Positions 1 through 5,080 of a DNA stretch of 5,904 nt are shown here, one piece after another (position 1 is the first letter of the stretch; each line of letters starts with the position of its first letter). The stretch spans positions 1-5,904 of the forward strand of contig CAJKKX010000162.1 in NCBI GenBank assembly GCA_905200565.1, given 5' to 3'. The DNA comes from an uncultured Lachnospiraceae bacterium. GTDB taxonomy: Bacteria > Bacillota_A > Clostridia > Lachnospirales > Lachnospiraceae. The notes below the pieces were generated by a model that worked only from the letters and a program-made list of their open reading frames with translations, did not search any database and was not told the DNA's origin. A program made the translations under genes and the position numbers.

Positions 1-150
1 AATCTTAAATGCACCTTCTGTAGAAGCTGCTGCCTGTGTTCCGTCACTTGCTGCGTTCGTCTCAGCATCCTTGCTGCCGCATCCTGCCAGCGCTGCCACT
101 ACCATAGACGCTGCTGCAACAAGCGCTGCCGCCTGTTTAAATTTCTTCAT
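1..150 (-). CDS. N-terminus of a lipoprotein, probable ABC-transporter solute-binding protein (cut by window edge)
   Basis: The first 50 codons of a minus-strand gene run off the left edge. The start is ATG at 150-148, preceded by AAGGAGG (166-160) at 9 bases. The translation begins MKKFKQAAALVAAASMVVAA, a short positively charged head and a hydrophobic core, followed by the lipobox LAGC. This predicts signal peptidase II cleavage and lipid attachment at Cys24. After it comes a Ser/Ala/Thr/Asp-rich linker, typical of substrate-binding lipoproteins, and then GAFKI at the edge. In clostridial branched-chain amino acid binding proteins (LivJ-like) the mature domain often starts with FKIG, so that is my best guess. 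Other solute-binding families share this layout and the binding domain lies outside the window. The lipoprotein call is firm; the substrate is inference. Confidence 0.8.
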   Translation of the reverse strand, partial: MKKFKQAAALVAAASMVVAALAGCGSKDAETNAASDGTQAAASTEGAFKI

Positions 151-222
151 AATACTTTTCCTCCTTCTTAAATTTACGCGTTCCACGCATTTTCCCGGAT
201 TTCTTCTGAAATCTTGGAAATA

Positions 223-251
223 ATAATACGCTGGATTATTTTCTTTGTCAA
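223..251 (-). promoter_or_regulatory. Sigma-A type promoter for the lipoprotein at 1-150
   Basis: On the minus strand a perfect -35 box TTGACA (251-246) is followed after exactly 17 bases by TATTAT (228-223), one mismatch from the consensus -10. Transcription would start near 216, giving a leader of about 66 bases before the ATG at 150. The promoter lies just downstream of the deacylase terminator, so the lipoprotein gene appears to be transcribed independently of the proS operon. Confidence 0.85.
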
Positions 252-265
252 TACCTCTTTTGCCC

Positions 266-306
266 AAAATTAAAGGCAAACGTAACAGTTCAGGCTTCAC
301 TGTTAC
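266..306 (-). terminator. Probable intrinsic terminator of the proS-deacylase operon, overlapping the stop codon
   Basis: On the minus strand GTAACAGT (306-299) pairs perfectly with ACTGTTAC (289-282) around a 9-base loop, giving an 8-bp stem. It is followed by a T-rich but interrupted tract (280-266). The TAA stop of the deacylase (305-303) lies inside the 5' arm. The stem is AU-rich at its base and the U-tract is imperfect, so termination may be partial. Confidence 0.65.
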
Positions 307-845
307 AGAGAAACTGCTATATATTCACACCCTATATATGGAAGAAACTTCTCCAGCAGATCCTGGGTTCGTATCTTCAGGCTGGAGGTATTGATGCAGG
401 GATGGCACCCCAGATACTCCGATTCCAGAATCTCCCGGTCGATCAGCAGGCGTACCCTGTGATTTTCGTCATTCATCAGCCCCAGAACCGTCACGGAGCC
501 GGGCGTCAGATTCATAAATTCCTCCAGAAACGCCTCTCCCGCAAAGGACAGCCTGGCGCTTCCGATCTGGGCGGAAAGCTCCTTCGTCCGAAAGGATTTT
601 TCACCCGGCATCAGAAGAAGGTAAAAGTCTGTTTTCTGCCGGTTGCACAGGAACAGATTCTTACACATTTCCACACCCAGAAGCGCGTCAATCTCCCGGC
701 ACGCCTCGATCGTAGGCGCCACCTCATGATCTACCCTTACATACGGAATCCCAAGCTTTTCCAGCAGATCATAGACCGCCATCTCCTTTGGCAGACGGCC
801 GGCGGTGTCCGGACGGCCCGTATAAAGTGTTCTGTCAATATTCAT
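303..845 (-). CDS. prdX: Freestanding prolyl-tRNA deacylase (YbaK/ProX-type trans-editing protein)
   Basis: This encodes a 180-residue cytoplasmic protein of the YbaK/aminoacyl-tRNA-associated family (ProX or PrdX in clostridia, ProXp-ala elsewhere). Characterised members hydrolyse mischarged Ala-tRNA(Pro), acting in trans for synthetases without an editing domain. Family signatures are visible: a helical N-terminus with VYDLLEKLGIPY (residues 24-35), HEVAPTIE (40-47), the KNLFL motif with the conserved Lys62-Asn63, PGEKSFRTKEL (80-90), LSFA (99-102), TPGSV (114-118), LLID (133-136) and GCHPCIN (146-152). The length suits a single-domain member. The open frame extends upstream to 959, but that part overlaps proS. 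AGAGGAG (861-855) lies 9 bases before the ATG at 845 and directly abuts the ATG at 854, so I chose 845. It follows proS after 31 bases with no promoter seen, so it is probably cotranscribed and under T-box control. The alanyl specificity is inferred from family and neighbour. Confidence 0.9.
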   Translation of the reverse strand: MNIDRTLYTGRPDTAGRLPKEMAVYDLLEKLGIPYVRVDHEVAPTIEACREIDALLGVEMCKNLFLCNRQKTDFYLLLMPGEKSFRTKELSAQIGSARLSFAGEAFLEEFMNLTPGSVTVLGLMNDENHRVRLLIDREILESEYLGCHPCINTSSLKIRTQDLLEKFLPYIGCEYIAVSL

Positions 846-854
846 GCTGTCCAT

Positions 855-861
855 CTCCTCT
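855..861 (-). promoter_or_regulatory. Ribosome binding site that fixes the deacylase start
   Basis: AGAGGAG lies in the 31-base gap between proS and the deacylase gene. It is 9 bases from the ATG at 845-843, but has no spacing at all to the in-frame ATG at 854-852, which favours the shorter protein. Confidence 0.75.
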
Positions 862-876
862 ATAGAAAACCTGCTT

Positions 877-2316
877 TTAATATGCTTTTCCCCAATATAC
901 CATCTTCTTGGCAGGCTTTCCGCAATATACGCACGTATCTGCGAATTCTTCCTGCTCAAACGGGATGCAGCGTGAGGTCACGCCCACTTCTTCCTTCATT
1001 GCGTCCTCACATTCCTGGCATCCGCACCACATCGCTTTGATAAAGCCCGGTTTGTTTTCCGCAAGGTCTTTCATCTCTTCCAGATTTTTCGCCACATAGG
1101 TATGCGCATCTCTGTGCGCTCTTGCCCGCTCCAGCATTTCCTTCTGCATCAGATCGAGAACCTCCGGAACCTTTGCCGCCAGCTCATCGATCGGCGTCAC
1201 GATCTTTTCTCTGGTATCGCGGCGGACGATGACTGCCTGTCCTGCGGCAATATCTTTCGGCCCCAGCTCCACACGCAGCGGGAAGCCTCTCATTTCCTGC
1301 TCCGAGAACTTCCATCCCGGACTCTTATCCGAATCATCCAGTCTGGTACGGATACCTGCCGCGTGCAGCGCTTCCGCTACCTCGTTCGCCTTATCCAGCA
1401 CGCCCTCTTTTTTCTGCTGGATTGGAACGATAACGACCTGTGTGGGTGCGATTCTCGGAGGAAGCACCAGACCGTTGTCATCGCCGTGCACCATGATGAT
1501 CGCGCCAATCATACGGGTCGTCATGCCCCATGAGGTCTGATGGACATATTTCAGCTTATTATCCTTATCTGCGAACTGGATGCCAAACGCTTTGGCAAAT
1601 CCGTCTCCGAAGTTATGGCTGGTTCCCGACTGAAGCGCCTTTCCGTCGTGCATCAAAGATTCTATCGTATAGGTAGCTTCCGCTCCCGCAAATTTCTCTT
1701 TGTCCGTTTTTCTTCCCTTTACCACCGGGATTGCCAGCACTTCTTCACAGAAATCCGCATAGACGTTTAACATCTGCACCGTTCTCTCTTCCGCTTCCTC
1801 TGCCGTCGCGTGAGCGGTGTGCCCTTCCTGCCACAGAAATTCCCTGGAACGAAGAAACGGCCTCGTCGTCTTTTCCCAGCGAACCACAGAACACCACTGA
1901 TTGTACACCTTCGGCAGATCCCGGTAAGAGTGGATGTCATTTGCATAAAAATCACAGAACAACGTCTCAGAAGTCGGTCTTACACAGAGCCTTTCCTGAA
2001 GCGGCTCCAGTCCCCCGTGCGTCACCCATGCGACTTCCGGCGCGAAGCCTTCCACATGATCTTTCTCCTTTTGGAGCAGGCTCTCCGGAATAAACATCGG
2101 AAGGTATACATTCTGTACGCCCGTCTCCTTAAATCTGAGGTCCAGCTCACGCTGAATATTTTCCCAGATTGCATAGCCTGCCGGCTTGATCACCATACAT
2201 CCCTTTACACTAGTGTAATCAATCAGCTCCGCTTTCTTCACCACATCCGTGTACCACTGTGCAAAATCTTCTTCCATAGAAGTAATCGCTTCCACAAGTT
2301 TCCTGTCGTTTGCCAT
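877..2316 (-). CDS. proS: Prolyl-tRNA synthetase, eukaryote/archaeal type (type 3, no INS editing domain)
   Basis: This 479-residue class IIa synthetase attaches proline to tRNA(Pro) using ATP in the cytoplasm. In order: motif 1 around residues 39-77; the proline-binding loop RPTSET (113-118); motif 2 with [11 protein letters not shown] and [13 protein letters not shown] (144-166); [11 protein letters not shown] (230-240); and motif 3, [16 protein letters not shown] (278-293). The anticodon-binding domain follows at about 295-400 ([24 protein letters not shown]). The C-terminal domain has cysteines at 431, 433, 436, 450, 462 and 465, suggesting a zinc site, and ends in Tyr479, as archaeal-type enzymes do. 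Motifs 2 and 3 are only about 100 residues apart, so the roughly 180-residue INS editing domain of E. coli-type ProRS is absent. AAGGAG (2330-2325) lies 8 bases before the chosen ATG at 2316. Earlier in-frame starts (TTG 2349, ATG 2343) lie in the tail of the leader terminator without a ribosome site. Confidence 0.97.
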   Translation of the reverse strand: MANDRKLVEAITSMEEDFAQWYTDVVKKAELIDYTSVKGCMVIKPAGYAIWENIQRELDLRFKETGVQNVYLPMFIPESLLQKEKDHVEGFAPEVAWVTHGGLEPLQERLCVRPTSETLFCDFYANDIHSYRDLPKVYNQWCSVVRWEKTTRPFLRSREFLWQEGHTAHATAEEAEERTVQMLNVYADFCEEVLAIPVVKGRKTDKEKFAGAEATYTIESLMHDGKALQSGTSHNFGDGFAKAFGIQFADKDNKLKYVHQTSWGMTTRMIGAIIMVHGDDNGLVLPPRIAPTQVVIVPIQQKKEGVLDKANEVAEALHAAGIRTRLDDSDKSPGWKFSEQEMRGFPLRVELGPKDIAAGQAVIVRRDTREKIVTPIDELAAKVPEVLDLMQKEMLERARAHRDAHTYVAKNLEEMKDLAENKPGFIKAMWCGCQECEDAMKEEVGVTSRCIPFEQEEFADTCVYCGKPAKKMVYWGKAY

Positions 2317-2324
2317 TTCCTTTT

Positions 2325-2330
2325 CTCCTT
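2325..2330 (-). promoter_or_regulatory. Ribosome binding site that fixes the proS start
   Basis: AAGGAG is 8 bases upstream of the ATG at 2316-2314. The two upstream in-frame starts (2349 and 2343) have only terminator stem sequence before them, so translation should begin at MANDRK. Confidence 0.85.
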
Positions 2331-2343
2331 TTCCTTTTTTCAT

Positions 2344-2388
2344 ACACAAAGGCCCCAGCCCTCATGCTTGTGCATAGGGACCGAGGCC
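2344..2388 (-). terminator. T-box leader terminator (attenuator) before proS
   Basis: On the minus strand a 17-position stem starts with GGCCTCGGTCCCTATGC (2388-2372) and closes with GCATGAGGGCTGGGGCC (2367-2351) around the loop ACAA. I count 16 pairs including several G-U, with one C-A mismatch. A short interrupted T-tract (TTTGTGT, from 2350) follows. The 5' arm contains GGTCCCT (2382-2376), which is also the 3' strand of the T-box antiterminator, so the two structures exclude each other. The poor U-tract suggests some basal readthrough. Confidence 0.85.
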
Positions 2389-2590
2389 ATAAAGTCATCG
2401 GCGGTACCACCCTAATTAACAGCTTCCTTTCGCTGCTCTCTCTTCTGCCGTTAACGCCGGCTAACGCCGTATTTTCATACGGGACTCCGAGGCAGGTTCC
2501 ATCCGCTTCCGTCAGAAATCTCGCACCAGTGATTTCCTCTCTGAGGGCTTCACCGGATGTACTAATCCTCTTCTTCGTCATCTTCTCTCT
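2345..2590 (-). promoter_or_regulatory. Proline-specific T-box riboswitch leader of proS
   Basis: This leader senses uncharged tRNA(Pro). The T-box core AGGGTGGTACCGCCG is at 2413-2399. Its UGGU bulge (2409-2406) matches a tRNA 3' end of ACCA, and its flanks can pair with GGTCCCT (2382-2376) to form the antiterminator. Stem I can be drawn at 2579-2483: GAC/GTC at the base; GAAGAA opposite GGA as a probable kink-turn; GAGG/CCTC; a specifier loop with AGTA (2563-2560) opposite GAACCTG; CATCCG/CGGATG above it; and an apical part with CAGAGAGG (2543-2536) and an AAATC/GATTT stem. The specifier is CCT (2496-2494), a proline codon, followed by GCC and TCGGAG as is typical. CCGTAT-GAAA-ATACGG (2482-2467) is probably Stem III. 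Binding of uncharged tRNA would favour antitermination and transcription of proS and the deacylase. Confidence 0.95.
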
Positions 2591-2595
2591 CAGAT

Positions 2596-2624
2596 AGTCT
2601 ATTTCAAAATCCGGGAAATGTCAA
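2596..2624 (-). promoter_or_regulatory. Sigma-A type promoter of the T-box/proS operon
   Basis: On the minus strand a perfect TTGACA (2624-2619) and TAGACT (2601-2596, four of six -10 positions) are separated by 17 bases. The start point would be near 2590, just before T-box Stem I. The -35 box begins only 13 bases after the stop codon of the upstream lipoprotein gene. Confidence 0.85.
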
Positions 2625-2637
2625 GAGCCGCTGTCTT

Positions 2638-3984
2638 CTAATACCCGGAAAATCCACTCTGCGCCTCTACATTATAGAGTCCAAACATCGGCAATGCGGT
2701 TTTCTGCGACAGTCCGAAAATCCATGAAACATATTCTTCCGAAAGAGATGCTACCGGCGCGTCCGGAAGGTAAAACTCAAATGTCGTTCCGCCCTCTATC
2801 CCATAAGGCTCGGATGCGACGTACCTTACCTGATCCCCGTCGATCCATTCTTCCCCCGCAGGTTTTTCTGTATTGCAATGCTCCAGTTTCATCGTGTATG
2901 TGTTATCATCTTTCTTCTGAATATCCGTAAACTTTCCCGCGAACTCACTGACATAAACCGTAGCCTGGTATCCTTCTCCACTTTCCCCCATGTTGCTGTC
3001 ATGATACGCTCCTGTAAATGTGCCGTCCGGATACAAAGTAAGCTCTGTCCCCCATGCGCCTGCACCGCTCGAAAATCCCAGAGTGAGAGACCCGGAGAAA
3101 GGAAGCGTCTGTGCGCCGGAAGGCTCTGTAACCAGCAGATGACGCATAATCGCTCCCTGGGTCATGCTTATGCACTCCACCGTGTCCAGCTTATTTACGA
3201 GCAGTTCCGGTCCGTAATTATCATTATATAAGATCATTTGCTTCATCCCATCAACGAGTTGTTTCGCCTGGGCGTCATACTCTTCTTTTGACACATTCTT
3301 TCCATTTGCAGTATACTCGCCAATCCTGTCAGTATAATCCTCATTGGGATATTCGTACAGAGTCAGCAGCTTACTGGTTTGCAGATTTCCATCTTTGTCA
3401 CAATCAAAACTACAGTAATACGCATCCTCACTTTCATCCGCAATGCTATAGTATCCATAGCAGACGTCATCCATCCCTTTAAACAGGTAATAAACGGAGC
3501 CACCGGCCGCCTGAACGTCCCATTCCCTCGAATAGATCTGTTTTGCCCTGCCATCCTCTCCGAGCGTATAAATATTCAGGTTCGCACAATAGGTATTATC
3601 CCTGTTCCGGCACATCATAAACAGCTCCGGTACGTCATCCCCTGTAATATCTGTGACTGCATACGGCGTCTGTTCCCGCACTGCTTTTGCCATTCCATCT
3701 GCATAATCCAGGCCATACTGCCAGTTATAATCCCCGCACTCATAGAAATACTGCTTCACGACTTCACTGTATGCCTCCCTGTAATCCGGCGCCTCTGCCA
3801 GCGCTTCCGTTTCCGACATTTTCGTCAACTGCTCTGTCTCCGTCGCTTCGGATTCTCCTGCCATTTCCGTCAGGCTCATGCTTTCCTTTTCCGTCTGTAC
3901 ATCATGGGAGGGCATCTTTTCCTTTCCACATCCGGTCAGTAAAAGTCCAACTATCACCGCCATCAGAAGTTTTCCTGTTTTCAT
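2638..3984 (-). CDS. Lipoprotein of unknown function, 448 residues
   Basis: I do not recognise a named family. The signal is MKTGKLLMAVIVGLLLTGC, with lipobox LTGC and predicted lipidation at Cys19. A low-complexity Glu/Ser/Thr-rich linker spans about residues 22-66, as if tethering a domain to the outer membrane face. The first folded region (about 67-220) contains YAVTDITGDDVPELFM (108-123), resembling the Asp-rich, possibly metal-binding, pattern 'D-x-(N/T)-G-D' seen in many clostridial lipoproteins. A second region (about 295-440) has beta-rich segments with Gly/aromatic motifs: LTLYPDGTFTGAYHDSNMGE (315-334), VYVSEFAGKF (343-352) and TFEFYLPD (401-408). The mature protein is acidic. The start at 3984 has AAAGGAG (4002-3996) at an 11-base spacing; a GTG at 4017 is in frame but would put a charged extension before the signal peptide. 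No transporter partner is adjacent. Confidence 0.85.
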   Translation of the reverse strand: MKTGKLLMAVIVGLLLTGCGKEKMPSHDVQTEKESMSLTEMAGESEATETEQLTKMSETEALAEAPDYREAYSEVVKQYFYECGDYNWQYGLDYADGMAKAVREQTPYAVTDITGDDVPELFMMCRNRDNTYCANLNIYTLGEDGRAKQIYSREWDVQAAGGSVYYLFKGMDDVCYGYYSIADESEDAYYCSFDCDKDGNLQTSKLLTLYEYPNEDYTDRIGEYTANGKNVSKEEYDAQAKQLVDGMKQMILYNDNYGPELLVNKLDTVECISMTQGAIMRHLLVTEPSGAQTLPFSGSLTLGFSSGAGAWGTELTLYPDGTFTGAYHDSNMGESGEGYQATVYVSEFAGKFTDIQKKDDNTYTMKLEHCNTEKPAGEEWIDGDQVRYVASEPYGIEGGTTFEFYLPDAPVASLSEEYVSWIFGLSQKTALPMFGLYNVEAQSGFSGY

Positions 3985-3995
3985 AACCTTAATCT

Positions 3996-4002
3996 CTCCT
4001 TT
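3996..4002 (-). promoter_or_regulatory. Ribosome binding site supporting the lipoprotein start at 3984
   Basis: AAAGGAG is 11 bases before the ATG at 3984-3982, slightly longer than usual. It supports translation starting directly at the signal peptide rather than at the in-frame GTG (4017-4015). Confidence 0.6.
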
Positions 4003-4051
4003 CTTCTCTGCACGCACAAAAACCAGCGCTTTCCATATTCCTCACAACTTT

Positions 4052-4080
4052 ATTATAACGCTTCCTTTTCTTTCTGCACA
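4052..4080 (-). promoter_or_regulatory. Probable promoter of the 448-residue lipoprotein gene
   Basis: A perfect -10 box TATAAT (4057-4052) lies on the minus strand. The best 17-base-spaced -35 is TGTGCA (4080-4075), only three of six matches, so this may be a weak or activator-dependent promoter. The start would be near 4045, with a leader of about 60 bases. Confidence 0.55.
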
Positions 4081-4147
4081 GAACTTTTCTTTTCAAAAAA
4101 GAGAAAATTTTTACTTCTTAATCTCCTCTAATGCAGACATTCTCCTG

Positions 4148-4176
4148 TTTCATTTTTCAAAAATATACGCTATAAT
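4148..4176 (+). promoter_or_regulatory. Probable promoter of the secreted protein gene
   Basis: A perfect TATAAT at 4171-4176 is preceded at 17 bases by TTTCAT (4148-4153), a poor -35 match (three of six). No extended -10 TG is present. Transcription would start near 4183, leaving a leader of about 90 bases before the ATG at 4275. The -10 is convincing; the -35 is uncertain. Confidence 0.55.
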
Positions 4177-4230
4177 AAAAATAATGTTTTCACAGTCTCA
4201 GCAGCAAGTGCTTCGACCTGTTCTGAATAG

Positions 4231-4247
4231 TTACACAAATTTACACA
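4231..4247 (+). repeat. Direct repeat TTACACA with a 10-base period
   Basis: Two exact TTACACA copies start 10 bases apart (4231 and 4241), about one helical turn, in the untranslated leader of the secreted protein gene. This could be a protein-binding site, but two heptamers in AT-rich DNA may be chance. Confidence 0.35.
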
Positions 4248-4274
4248 GAAATCATACAAAAAGGAGGACTTTCT

Positions 4275-5015
4275 ATGAAAAATTTTAAAAAACTATATTT
4301 TTTTACCTGTGTTCTTTTTCTCTTTCTGGGTTCTGTACTGACTACACATGCCGCAGACAGACAATTCACGAAAAAGACCGTCGTTCTCAAAGAAGGGCAA
4401 ACGAAAACCCTGACCTTACGCAACTCTTACACGACGCCAGAAATCATGTACCACGATCCGGAGACCAGCGTCTTTTCTTATGAGGTTCTCAGCCAGTCAA
4501 AAATAAAGGTAACCGCCGTACGTGCCGGAATTGATGACATCTATGTTTCCAACGGAAATACCAACATTTCCTGTCATCTGGTCGTCATGCCGTCAAAAAA
4601 TCCTGACCTGAAGCTGAAAACCACAAAAAAAGGAACCTCCGTTTCCTATCAGGACATCCGCCTCACACTTCCAAAGGTCTGGAAAAAATACGGCTATGTC
4701 ATCCTTACAAACGACGATTCCATTTCTTTTCATGCCAAAAGCAGTTACCGCACCGGCTGGTACGGCCGCGTTTTCTCCGTTGAATGGTGCAGCATAAAGG
4801 AATATGAAAAACGAAAAACGTATCTTCCCAATTACTCCTTCTTAAAGAGAAATGGAAATACCGTATACTATCTTACCCTCCCCACGGATGTACAGTTCAA
4901 CACGGAGAGCAAAAAATGTGCCAGACACTATCAGGCGTTTGACAAGACAGTCGGAAGTATCAAAAAGTCCTTCAAAGTAAAGCCAAAGACCTGCAAACTT
5001 CCTGCTGCTTCTTAA
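4275..5015 (+). CDS. Secreted two-domain protein of unknown function
   Basis: This 246-residue protein starts with a signal peptide: KNFKK, then a hydrophobic core LYFFTCVLFLFLGSVL, then THA|AD as the likely signal peptidase I site after residue 26. There is no lipobox, transmembrane anchor or LPXTG motif, so it is probably released. Residues about 30-105 look like a small beta-sandwich related to bacterial Ig-like (Big) domains: KKTVVLKEGQTKTLTLRN (33-50), then IKVTAVRAGIDDIYVS (77-92). Residues about 120-235 form a second domain with IRLTLPKVWKKY (128-139), GRVFSVEW (164-171), YSFLKRNGNTVYYLTLPTDV (187-206) and a helix ending IKKSF (229-233). I recall similar 'P-x-x-W-x-x-K/R-Y ... PTDVQF' segments in other clostridial secreted proteins but know no function. 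The mature chain is rich in lysine and has four cysteines (100, 172, 215, 240). The ribosome site AAGGAGGA (4261-4268) is strong. The gene has its own promoter and terminator, so it appears monocistronic. Confidence 0.85.
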   Translation: MKNFKKLYFFTCVLFLFLGSVLTTHAADRQFTKKTVVLKEGQTKTLTLRNSYTTPEIMYHDPETSVFSYEVLSQSKIKVTAVRAGIDDIYVSNGNTNISCHLVVMPSKNPDLKLKTTKKGTSVSYQDIRLTLPKVWKKYGYVILTNDDSISFHAKSSYRTGWYGRVFSVEWCSIKEYEKRKTYLPNYSFLKRNGNTVYYLTLPTDVQFNTESKKCARHYQAFDKTVGSIKKSFKVKPKTCKLPAAS

Positions 5016-5036
5016 AATTCTTTCTTTCTGAAATCA

Positions 5037-5080
5037 GCGAAGGGGCTGCCGCAGACAGCCCCTTCGCTTTCTTATTCGTT
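5037..5080 (+). terminator. Strong intrinsic terminator after the secreted protein gene
   Basis: GCGAAGGGGCTG (5037-5048) pairs perfectly with CAGCCCCTTCGC (5056-5067), a 12-bp GC-rich stem with a 7-base loop. TTTCTTATT and, a little later, a run of eight T (5079-5086) follow. On the minus strand the same hairpin lies just beyond the stop of the convergent permease gene, but a weaker T-tract follows it there, so it may act in both directions with a plus-strand bias. Confidence 0.9.

Larger units (their letters stand above)
3985..4274. other. Divergent intergenic region between the lipoprotein and the secreted protein gene
   Basis: This AT-rich stretch of 290 bases separates two divergent genes. 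It contains a -10-like promoter facing each way (4052-4080 minus, 4148-4176 plus). A weak AU hairpin lies between them (4085-4107). A heptamer direct repeat, TTACACA, occurs at 4231-4237 and 4241-4247, just upstream of the plus-strand ribosome site. I see no small open frame or RNA gene here. Confidence 0.7.

Noticed and set aside
402..1040. Plus-strand open frame of 212 codons opposite the deacylase and proS
   Set aside because: It lies antisense to two well-conserved genes, has no ribosome binding site, and its translation is rich in Arg/His/Pro with no recognisable domain.
877..2349. Longer proS beginning at TTG 2349 or ATG 2343
   Set aside because: Both starts lie in the tail of the leader terminator without a ribosome site. 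The ATG at 2316 has AAGGAG at 8 bases and gives the usual family N-terminus and length.
1810..2415. Plus-strand open frame of 201 codons opposite the N-terminus of proS and the T-box
   Set aside because: It runs across the T-box core and terminator, which have clear minus-strand function. It is a shadow of proS.
2219..2581. Minus-strand frame of 120 codons through the T-box leader, a possible leader peptide
   Set aside because: The region is fully explained by T-box RNA structure, and the frame overlaps the start of proS out of phase. T-box leaders do not rely on translation.
3379..3942. Plus-strand open frame of 187 codons opposite the lipoprotein gene
   Set aside because: No ribosome binding site or plausible protein features. 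The minus frame has a lipobox signal peptide and a good ribosome site.
4085..4107. AU-only hairpin followed by five T on the plus strand, a possible terminator
   Set aside because: No plus-strand gene precedes it, the stem is made of A/T homopolymer runs with a bulge, and it sits between divergent promoters.
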